Shown here one piece after another: positions 5,094 through 11,027 of a DNA stretch of 11,027 nt (position 1 is the stretch's first letter; each line of letters opens with the position of its first letter). The position numbers and the translations under genes were made by a program. Origin of the DNA: Gallionella sp. (GTDB lineage Bacteria > Pseudomonadota > Gammaproteobacteria > Burkholderiales > Gallionellaceae); the NCBI GenBank assembly GCA_024654105.1, contig JANLID010000113.1, positions 1 through 11,027 of the forward strand, written 5' to 3'. The notes under the pieces were generated by a model. That model saw nothing but the letters and a program-made list of their open reading frames with translations. It was not told the origin of the DNA and ran no database searches.

Positions 5094-5762
5094 ATGCACT
5101 CTATCCAATCTTCGATCCGGCTACAGATACTGTCGATACCCATGATGGTTTTTGTGACGATGTTGTTATCCGGTTGCGCCGTCACCAGCCAAAAACATAC
5201 AACCAATCAGGCATTCGCTACCAGTCTGGAATCTCAGGCGCTGAAATCGTCAGGAATCGCCTTTATTACGCCGTCTTCCGTAACCGGACAGGAGGAAGAC
5301 AAGCAAGCTCTGGCGCTCACGTTTACCGAGGTGCTGAAACAGGCTCGTCCCGACTTGCGTATTGTGTCCTTACCTGAAACGCTCGGCGCAATCAATCGTG
5401 CTGGGCTTGCTGACGATTATAAGCAGATGTTCGAGGATTACCCTTTAACGGGAATTTTCAGCCGGGATACTCTGCTGAAAGTTTCCCGTATCACCGGTGC
5501 TCGTTATCTGGCCCAACTCAAACTTGGCGGATTCCGGCAGGAATCGAAAAGCCGATGGGGAATGCTCGGGATACGCATAGTGGAAACAAAATCAGCTTCC
5601 TTGCGACTGTATCTTCAGATATGGGACGGGGAAAACGGTTTGATCGCCTGGGAAGGCGGCCAAGAACTGACTTCTGCGCACGAGTCGTTGCAAGAGGATC
5701 CCATCTCATTCAAGACGGCTGTAGAGCAGGCCGCAGTTGAGCTTATTGCACGTTTACCCTGA
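5094..5762 (+). CDS. Putative lipoprotein of unknown function
   Basis: A 222-residue protein from ATG 5094, supported by CAGGA at 5081-5085; an in-frame ATG at 5055 would add 13 residues before a normal signal sequence. The signal peptide ends in lipobox LLSGC (Cys28). The mature part alternates strands and helices: a SSGIAFITPSSV strand, a helix with the EVLKQARPDLRIVSLPE segment, GARYLAQLKLGGF, and a strand pair around LRLYLQIWDGENGLIAWEGG. This pattern recalls lipoproteins with a TolB-N/CsgG/LpoB-like fold, but that is a guess and I do not recognise the family. It is the last + strand gene, convergent with nirC, with 108 bases between the two stops and no clear terminator there. Confidence 0.8.
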   Translation: MHSIQSSIRLQILSIPMMVFVTMLLSGCAVTSQKHTTNQAFATSLESQALKSSGIAFITPSSVTGQEEDKQALALTFTEVLKQARPDLRIVSLPETLGAINRAGLADDYKQMFEDYPLTGIFSRDTLLKVSRITGARYLAQLKLGGFRQESKSRWGMLGIRIVETKSASLRLYLQIWDGENGLIAWEGGQELTSAHESLQEDPISFKTAVEQAAVELIARLP

Positions 5763-5870
5763 CGGGCATGGCAAGGCGCATCCCCTGGAAATGGGCTCGC
5801 CATATCCGTTGACCGTTTCAACCAGACGCAGGTCGTCATGGAGCGCATGGCTGGGGCGGCGTCCGTTACA

Positions 5871-6644
5871 TTATCCTATTGCCGGCTGATTCGAGGCGAA
5901 CCAGTAGCCGGTGGCCATGAACAGGGCGCCGGCGAAGGTGTTTCCCAGCGTCACCCACAGCAGGTTGCGCGCCATGCCGGCAAGCGATACTGCCTCGCCG
6001 TGCTCGGCCAGCAATGCGATGGAGAAAACCGTCATGTTGGCGATGCTGTGCTCGTAGCCGCTGGCGATGAAGGCAAACAGGCACCAGAAGATGACACCGA
6101 GTTTGGCGGTGTCGCTGCTGGTGCGGGCGACCATCCACAGCGCCAGACAGACCAGCCAGTTGCACAGGATGGCGCGCGCCACCAGTTCGCTGGCAGGTGC
6201 ATTCATTTTCGCCGCCGCCACCTTTTGCAGCAGCGCCGCGCCGTCGCCAAGCAACACGCCACCGCCGCCCGCGACAAAAATCAGCGCCAGCAGGACGGCG
6301 CCGGCGAGATTCCCCGCCCAGCCCAGCGCCCATACGCGGCCAAGATCGGCCATGCTGACGCGACCGCGCAGCCGGCCAATCGGCATAATCATGGTGTGGC
6401 CGGTGTACAGTTCTGAGCCGGCGAACACGACCAGGGTCAGGGCGATGCCGAAGGAGGCGCCCATTACCAGCCGTTGCCATGCCGGGTTGATCGTGGCGCC
6501 GACGCTGAAAATCAAAATGATGCCCAGTCCCACGTAAGCACCGGCCATCATGGCGGCAACGGTAAAAGCCGGCAGCGAAGCGCGCGCAACGGCCGCCTTT
6601 CTGGCGGCAAGAGCGGCGAAATGGTCAATGGTATCGAGGTACAT
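5871..6644 (-). CDS. nirC: NirC nitrite transporter (formate/nitrite transporter family)
   Basis: A 257-residue FNT protein, close to the usual NirC length. The N-terminus (MYLDTIDHFAALAARKA) and the segments MAGAYVGLGIILIF, AGSELYTGHTM (about 75-85), CNWLVCLALWM and SGYEHSIANM (about 195-204) match E. coli NirC. His199 in the last motif corresponds to the conserved pore histidine of FNT channels. The protein forms a pentameric inner-membrane channel moving nitrite, probably with protons. AAAGGA serves as ribosome binding site upstream of the start. The gene follows nirD with a 26-base gap, the nirB-nirD-nirC order known from enterobacteria, so nitrite import feeds NirBD. Confidence 0.95.
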   Translation of the reverse strand: MYLDTIDHFAALAARKAAVARASLPAFTVAAMMAGAYVGLGIILIFSVGATINPAWQRLVMGASFGIALTLVVFAGSELYTGHTMIMPIGRLRGRVSMADLGRVWALGWAGNLAGAVLLALIFVAGGGGVLLGDGAALLQKVAAAKMNAPASELVARAILCNWLVCLALWMVARTSSDTAKLGVIFWCLFAFIASGYEHSIANMTVFSIALLAEHGEAVSLAGMARNLLWVTLGNTFAGALFMATGYWFASNQPAIG

Positions 6645-6670
6645 GGCAAGTTTCCTTTTGTTGAGTATGA

Positions 6671-6982
6671 TCAGCCGAGATTCAAATACACGTCGCCCTT
6701 ATCCAGCCGCACGCGGTACTTGTGTGTGCAACCCTTGTCAGGCGCGGCGGCTTCGCCGGTATCGAGATGGATAGTCATGCCGTGCAGCGGACAGGTGACG
6801 CGCCGGTCGAAGACGATGCCCTGCGACAGCGGACCGCCCTTGTGCGGGCAGCGGTCATCGACCGCGAAAATCTCGTCCTCGGCATTGCGGAATACGGCGA
6901 TATCGATATCGCCGTTGTTCACAACGCGCGAACCCAGCCGCGGGATGTCTTCAAGCGGGCAGATTCTCAGCCAATCGCTCAT
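6671..6982 (-). CDS. nirD: Nitrite reductase [NAD(P)H] small subunit NirD, Rieske type
   Basis: A 103-residue protein. The start MSDWLRICPLEDIP is preceded by GGAGG; a longer frame to 7084 overlaps nirB and lacks family similarity. It is a Rieske-like [2Fe-2S] domain with C45-P-H47 and C64-P-L-H67, a complete ligand set, followed by the usual GEAAAPD and HKYRVRLDKGDVYLNL strands. NirD partners NirB to reduce nitrite to ammonium in the cytoplasm. E. coli NirD, as I recall its sequence, has lost these ligands, so this copy is closer to assimilatory, cluster-binding forms. Its first 32 bases overlap the end of nirB, including the ribosome binding site, so translation is probably coupled. Confidence 0.94.
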   Translation of the reverse strand: MSDWLRICPLEDIPRLGSRVVNNGDIDIAVFRNAEDEIFAVDDRCPHKGGPLSQGIVFDRRVTCPLHGMTIHLDTGEAAAPDKGCTHKYRVRLDKGDVYLNLG

Positions 6983-9449
6983 TGCTCCCTCCTTTCGTTT
7001 CGTTTTTGCCGAAAAACCTGATCGTGCGGAATTCCTGCGCTTCCACACCTGAGACACGCTCGGCCCACGGGTCCTTCTCGACACTCAGCGCATCGAGCAG
7101 TTGCGCGTAGAGCGCCCGGCGCCCGGCCGCATCCTCGACGATGCGCCGCTTGACGTAGTCGAGGCCGGCACGCTGTACGAAATGCACCGTGCGGTCGAGG
7201 TAGTGCGCCTCCTCGCGGTAGAGTTGCATGAAGGCGCCGACGTATTCGAGTACCTCATCCTGCGTCCCGACCTTGACCAGGAATGCGCAGACCTCGGCCT
7301 TGATGCCGCCGTTGCCGGCGATGTAGATTTCCCAGCCGGAATCGACACCGACGATACCGACGTCCTTGATCGTTGCCTCGGCGCAGTTTCTCGGACAGCC
7401 GGAAACGGCGAGCTTGGTCTTGTGCGGCGCCCACATGCGTTCGAAAGTTTTTTCCAGGCGGATGCCCAATGCGGTCGAGTCCCGCACGCCAAAACGGCAC
7501 CATTCCGAGCCGACGCAGGTCTTTACCGTGCGCAGGGCTTTGCCATAGGCGTGGCCGGAGGGCATGTCGAGATCACGCCAGATGTCCGGCAGACTCTCTT
7601 TCTTTACGCCGAGCAGGCCGATGCGCTGTCCGCCGGTGACCTTCACCGCCGGCACCCGGTATTTCTCGGCCACCTCGGCGATACGGCGCAGTTCGGCCGG
7701 AGTGGTGACGCCGCCGTACATGCGCGGAATCACCGAATAGCTACCGTCTTTCTGAATGTTGGCGTGGGCCCGCTCGTTGATGAAGCGCGAGCGCGGGTCG
7801 TCATGCACCTCGTGCGGAAAGGCGCACATCAGGTAATAGTTGAGCGCCGGCCGGCAGCTTGGGCAGCCGTTCGGCGTCTTCCATTCCATGAAGCGCAGCG
7901 TTTCCGGAATCGACAGCAGCCGGTCCTTGCGGATCGCCCGGCGCACCTCCTCATGCGTGTATTCGGTACAGCCGCACATCGGTTTTTTCGATGCGTCCTG
8001 TGGCGCGTAGGCGCCGCCGACGACGGAAGAAAGGATCTGCTCGACCAGGCCGGTGCATGAACCGCAGGAGCTGGAAGCCCTGGTATGCTTGCGCACATCC
8101 TCCAGCGTGAACAGGCCCTTCTCCTTGATCGCCTTGACGATGGCGCCCTTGCATACGCCGTTGCAGCCGCATACCTCGAAGTCGTCGGGCAGGTCGGCGG
8201 CATTGCTGCGGCCCTGGTGGCCGGCGTTGCCGAGATGGTTCTGTCCGAACATCAAGTGATTGCGCAACTCGCGGATATTCTGGCCGTTGCGCAATAACTG
8301 AAAATACCAGGAGCCGTCCGTGGTATCGCCGTACAGCACGCCACCGGCGATTTTGTCGTCCTTGATGACCAGCTTTTTGTAAACGCCGGCGGCCGGATCG
8401 CTCAACACGATTTCCTCCGCATCCGCGCCACCGATGAAGTCGCCGGCAGAAAACAGGTCGATACCGGTAACCTTGAGCTTGGTTGACGTCACCGAGCCGG
8501 TATAGCGGCTGATGCCGAACTGCGCCAGATGGTTGGCGCACACCTTGGCCTGCTCGAACAGCGGCGCCACCAGGCCGTATGAGATACCGCGGTGCGACAC
8601 GCATTCGCCCACCGCGTAGATGCGCGGATCGTAAGTCTGCATGGTGTCGTTCACCACCACGCCGCGGTCGCAATGCAGGCCGGCCGCTTCTGCCAGCCCG
8701 GTGTTGGGGCGGATGCCGACCGCCATCACCACCAGGTCGGCGGGCAACGTTTCGCCATCTTTGAAACGGATTGCTGATACCCGCCCAGATTCTCCGGCGA
8801 TCAGTTCCGCCGTCTGCTTTTCCAGCTTGAATTTGAGCCCCTTGGCTTCCAGCGATGCTTGCAGCATTTGCGCCGCTGTTTTGTCGAGCTGGCGCTCCAT
8901 CAGCCATGGCATCAGGTGCGCCACGGTCACGTCCATGCCGCGCAGCTTGAGGCCGTTGGCCGCCTCCAGTCCGAGCAGCCCGCCGCCGATCACCACCGCG
9001 TGGCGGTAATGCGACGCGGCTTCGATCATCTCGCCGGTGTCCTTGATGTCGCGGTAGGCGATCACGCCGGGCAACTCTTTTCCCGGCACCGGCAGCATGA
9101 CGGGATTGGAGCCGGTGGCGAGCAGCAGGCGGTCATAATCGGCTTCGGTACCGTCGGCAGCGATCACTTTGCGCCGCACACGGTCGATCTGCGTCACCGT
9201 CTTGTTCAGATGCAAGGTGATGCCGTTTTGCGCGTACCAATCGACATCGTTCAGCATGATGTCCTTGATCGTCATTTCTCCGGCAAGCACCGGCGACAGC
9301 AGGATGCGGTTGTAGTTGCCGTGCGGCTCGGCACCGAACACGGTGATGTCGTACATGTCGGGGGCGAGCTTGAGTAATTCTTCCAGTGCGCGTATCCCCG
9401 CCATGCCGTTGCCGATCACCACCAGCCTTGTTTTTTTCGTGGTCGTCAT
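6951..9449 (-). CDS. nirB: Nitrite reductase [NAD(P)H] large subunit NirB
   Basis: An 832-residue siroheme enzyme reducing nitrite to ammonium with NAD(P)H in the cytoplasm. Domains in order: FAD/NAD(P) oxidoreductase with GNGMAG (13-18) and GGGLLG (155-160); a reductase C-terminal region (about 320-400); two BFD-like iron-sulfur segments, with C427/C429 and C462/C465 in the first (C433 also lies there) and C492/C494 and C529/C532 in the second; a ferredoxin-like half domain (about 565-630); and the siroheme/[4Fe-4S] site with C645-x5-C651 and C685-x3-C689. All expected cysteines are present and length is typical. GAGGA precedes the start by a few bases. It is the first gene of nirBDC. The C-terminal tail after about residue 810 is low in similarity and encodes the overlap with nirD. 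Confidence 0.97.
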   Translation of the reverse strand: MTTTKKTRLVVIGNGMAGIRALEELLKLAPDMYDITVFGAEPHGNYNRILLSPVLAGEMTIKDIMLNDVDWYAQNGITLHLNKTVTQIDRVRRKVIAADGTEADYDRLLLATGSNPVMLPVPGKELPGVIAYRDIKDTGEMIEAASHYRHAVVIGGGLLGLEAANGLKLRGMDVTVAHLMPWLMERQLDKTAAQMLQASLEAKGLKFKLEKQTAELIAGESGRVSAIRFKDGETLPADLVVMAVGIRPNTGLAEAAGLHCDRGVVVNDTMQTYDPRIYAVGECVSHRGISYGLVAPLFEQAKVCANHLAQFGISRYTGSVTSTKLKVTGIDLFSAGDFIGGADAEEIVLSDPAAGVYKKLVIKDDKIAGGVLYGDTTDGSWYFQLLRNGQNIRELRNHLMFGQNHLGNAGHQGRSNAADLPDDFEVCGCNGVCKGAIVKAIKEKGLFTLEDVRKHTRASSSCGSCTGLVEQILSSVVGGAYAPQDASKKPMCGCTEYTHEEVRRAIRKDRLLSIPETLRFMEWKTPNGCPSCRPALNYYLMCAFPHEVHDDPRSRFINERAHANIQKDGSYSVIPRMYGGVTTPAELRRIAEVAEKYRVPAVKVTGGQRIGLLGVKKESLPDIWRDLDMPSGHAYGKALRTVKTCVGSEWCRFGVRDSTALGIRLEKTFERMWAPHKTKLAVSGCPRNCAEATIKDVGIVGVDSGWEIYIAGNGGIKAEVCAFLVKVGTQDEVLEYVGAFMQLYREEAHYLDRTVHFVQRAGLDYVKRRIVEDAAGRRALYAQLLDALSVEKDPWAERVSGVEAQEFRTIRFFGKNETKGGSNERLAENLPA

Positions 9450-9487
9450 GCAATCCTCACAGTCAAAAACACTCCGTAGTGGCGCAA

Positions 9488-9516
9488 TTTATAGCGCCCT
9501 TATTCTGATGCTTGAA
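9488..9516 (-). promoter_or_regulatory. Candidate promoter for nirBDC
   Basis: On the - strand TTCAAG (9516-9511) and TATAAA (9493-9488) are 17 bp apart, about 40 bp upstream of nirB. The -10 box is five of six to consensus; the -35 box is weak (three of six), as at activator-dependent promoters. The -10 lies inside a GGCGC/GCGCC inverted repeat (9481-9485 and 9494-9498). I saw no FNR-type TTGAT-N4-ATCAA site in the gap. Confidence 0.35.
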
Positions 9517-9522
9517 TGGATC

Positions 9523-9544
9523 GGGGCGCGATGGCTCGCGCCCC
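9523..9544. terminator. Strong GC hairpin between amtB and nirB
   Basis: GGGGCGCGA (9523-9531) and TCGCGCCCC (9536-9544) form a perfect 9-bp stem with a 4-base loop, starting 10 bases after the amtB stop in the direction of transcription. No T-run follows on the - strand, so it may block 3' exonucleases or act with Rho, and not be a classic terminator. It could also be a regulator site for nirB, since it lies just upstream of the -35 candidate. Confidence 0.45.
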
Positions 9545-9554
9545 TATGGCACAC

Positions 9555-10979
9555 TTACAGGTTGTAAGCCCGTTCGCCGTGAGAGGTGGTATCCAGGCCT
9601 TCGCGCTCCGCTTCTTCCGGCACACGCAGACCCATCACCAGATCGATCAGTTTGAACAGCACGAAGCTGACGATGCCCGACCACAAGATCGTCACGCCCA
9701 CGCCCCAGGCCTGGCTGGTAACCTGGCCGATGATGGAGTATTCCGCCACTTTACCCGTGGCGTAGTCATATACACCGGTGCCGCCGAGGCTGGGAGCCGC
9801 CAGTACGCCAGTGCTTAAGGCACCCAGGATGCCGCCTACACCATGCACGCCGAATACATCCAGCGAATCATCAATGCCGAGCAATTTCTTCAGGCCGGTG
9901 ACACCCCAGAAACATGCAACACCAGCCAGCAAGCCCAGCACGATGGCGCCCATCGGTCCGATGAAGCCGCACGCCGGGGTGACGGCAACCAGGCCGGCGA
10001 CCGCACCAGAGGCCAGTCCCAACATGCTGGGTTTGCCCTTCAGCAGCCATTCCGCAAGCATCCATGAGAAGGCGGCGGCGGCCGTTGCGACCAGGGTATT
10101 CACCATCGCCAGCACTGCCGTGCCGGTGGCTTCGAGGTTGGAACCGGCGTTGAAACCGAACCAGCCCACCCACAGCAGCGATGCGCCGATCATGGTCATG
10201 GTCAGGCTGTGCGGCGCCATTACTTCCTTGCCGTAGCCGATGCGCTTGCCCAGCACGATAGCGCCCATCAATGCGCCCATTGCCGCGTTGATGTGCACCA
10301 CCGTGCCGCCCGCGAAGTCCAGCGCACCCTTGCCGAAGATGAAACCGGACGGATCGGCATAAGCCGAAGGGCCGCCCCAGAACCACACCATGTGCGCCAT
10401 CGGCAGGTAGGAGAAGGTGAACCACAGCGCGGAGAACACCAGCAGCGCGGAAAACTTGATGCGCTCGGCGAAGCCGCCCACGATCAACGCCACGGTAATC
10501 GCCGCGAAGGTCAATTGGAACACCATGAACAGCATCTCGGGTATCACCACGCCCTTGCTGAAGGTTTCCACCACGGCATCGGTACCCACCCCGGCGAGAA
10601 ACGCCTTGGAGAATCCGCCGATGAAATCATTCATGCCGCCGCCCGCCGTGAACGCCAGGCTGTAGCCATACACCACCCACAGAATCGAGATCATGCAGAA
10701 GATGGCAAACACTTGCGCCAGCACCGACAGCATGTTCTTGACGCGCACCAGGCCGCCGTAGAACAACGCCAGACCGGGCAACGACATGAGGATGACGAGT
10801 ATGGTGGCGACCAGCATCCATGCGGTGTCGCCCTTGTCGGGCATCGCTGCGGCTGCCGCCACCGGCTCGGCCACTGCCGCCGCCGTTTCGGCGACCGCAA
10901 CGGCGTCTTCGGCATAAGCCGTCGCGGACACGCCGCATAATGCTGCCAGCAGTGCAAAAATTACGAATAGTTTCCTCAT
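9555..10979 (-). CDS. amtB: Ammonium transporter AmtB
   Basis: A 474-residue Amt/Rh-family channel for ammonium uptake across the inner membrane. Residues 1-23 look like a cleavable signal peptide (ending AYA), as in E. coli AmtB. An unusual Ala/Val/Glu-rich stretch (about 24-46) precedes the first helix. The family motifs are present: IPGLALFYGG-like SLPGLALFYGGL, DFAGGTVVHINA with His229 and VFGVHGVGG with His379 (the pore twin histidines), GWFGFNAGS, and the C-terminal GLRVPEEAEREGLD and HGERAYNL tail that contacts the PII protein GlnK. The ribosome binding site AAGGAG is clear. The glnK stop lies 11 bases upstream, the standard glnK-amtB operon. Confidence 0.97.
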   Translation of the reverse strand: MRKLFVIFALLAALCGVSATAYAEDAVAVAETAAAVAEPVAAAAAMPDKGDTAWMLVATILVILMSLPGLALFYGGLVRVKNMLSVLAQVFAIFCMISILWVVYGYSLAFTAGGGMNDFIGGFSKAFLAGVGTDAVVETFSKGVVIPEMLFMVFQLTFAAITVALIVGGFAERIKFSALLVFSALWFTFSYLPMAHMVWFWGGPSAYADPSGFIFGKGALDFAGGTVVHINAAMGALMGAIVLGKRIGYGKEVMAPHSLTMTMIGASLLWVGWFGFNAGSNLEATGTAVLAMVNTLVATAAAAFSWMLAEWLLKGKPSMLGLASGAVAGLVAVTPACGFIGPMGAIVLGLLAGVACFWGVTGLKKLLGIDDSLDVFGVHGVGGILGALSTGVLAAPSLGGTGVYDYATGKVAEYSIIGQVTSQAWGVGVTILWSGIVSFVLFKLIDLVMGLRVPEEAEREGLDTTSHGERAYNL

Positions 10980-10990
10980 GATATTCTCCT

Positions 10991-11027
10991 TTACAGCGCT
11001 TCTGCGCCGGCTTCACCGGTGCGGATA
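10991..11027 (-). CDS. glnK: PII signal protein GlnK, C-terminal end only (partial)
   Basis: The last 11 codons read IRTGEAGAEAL followed by TAA (10993-10991). IRTGE is the conserved C-terminal strand of PII proteins (GlnB/GlnK), and the position directly before amtB points to GlnK. In known systems GlnK binds and closes AmtB when nitrogen is plentiful and is released after uridylylation. The rest of the gene lies beyond the window, so GlnB versus GlnK cannot be separated by sequence. Confidence 0.8.
   Translation of the reverse strand, partial: IRTGEAGAEAL

Noticed and set aside
5763..5870. Bidirectional terminator between the convergent lipoprotein and nirC genes
   Set aside because: Only an imperfect ATGGC/GCCAT stem (5768-5772 with 5799-5803) with no T-run on either strand was found; too weak to call.
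5838..6416. A 192-codon + strand frame over nirC
   Set aside because: Low-complexity, Gln/His/Arg-rich translation antisense to a clear NirC gene; typical of a shadow frame.
6983..7084. Extended N-terminus for NirD
   Set aside because: The added residues match no NirD family member and lie in nirB's frame overlap; the internal ATG at 6982 has a GGAGG site.
7101..8060. A 319-codon open frame on the + strand antisense to nirB
   Set aside because: It mirrors the codon structure of a high-GC gene, has no family resemblance and lies wholly inside a confidently identified nirB.
10209..10940. A 243-codon + strand frame over amtB
   Set aside because: His/Gln/Arg-rich translation with no family pattern, antisense to amtB.

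Overview
The window looks like chromosomal DNA of a betaproteobacterium, probably from the Nitrosomonadales/Gallionellales/Rhodocyclales side, though the exact lineage cannot be fixed from sequence alone. The pointers are an IPTL-CTERM surface protein, DUF4398 and OmpA-like lipoproteins, a yqjD-yqjE-yqjK-like set, and a nirBDC cluster next to glnK-amtB. No integrase, transposase, phage structural gene, CRISPR array, tRNA or rRNA was seen.

Region 1 (1-1254, + strand) is the 3' part of a large secreted repeat protein. It has a DUF11-like segment, three prealbumin/SpaA-like repeats of about 95-105 residues and a C-terminal IPTL-CTERM sorting signal. A G/C hairpin with a T-rich tail follows. About 600 bases without a convincing gene (1255-1859) hold a perfect 16-bp tandem repeat, a hairpin overlapping a good sigma70-type promoter, and a perfect 11-bp inverted repeat in the presumed leader of the next gene.

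Region 2 (1860-5762, + strand) is a run of small envelope genes: a DUF4398 lipoprotein; an OmpA-type lipoprotein with an internally duplicated coiled coil; a 48-residue Lmo0937-like membrane peptide; a 70-residue two-helix membrane protein; DUF883 (YqjD/ElaB-like), Phage_holin_3_6 (YqjE-like) and YqjK-like proteins; and an unrecognised lipoprotein. Their make-up suggests an envelope-stress or stationary-phase module. Two of the genes have almost identical translation-start regions, and a short reading-frame remnant lies in one gap.

Region 3 (5871-11027, - strand, transcribed right to left) is a nitrogen block. It starts with the last residues of a PII protein (glnK), then amtB, a 105-bp gap with a perfect 9-bp hairpin and a candidate promoter, then nirB, nirD and nirC. 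PII and AmtB sense and import ammonium, NirC moves nitrite across the inner membrane, and NirBD reduces nitrite to ammonium with NADH. The nirB and nirD frames overlap by 32 bp. NirD keeps a complete Rieske-type ligand set, unlike the E. coli protein. Regions 2 and 3 converge at about 5763-5870.

Most genes fall in known families. The parts least explained by known biology are the envelope-gene run with its repeated start region, the unrecognised lipoprotein, and the repeat-rich gap at 1255-1859.
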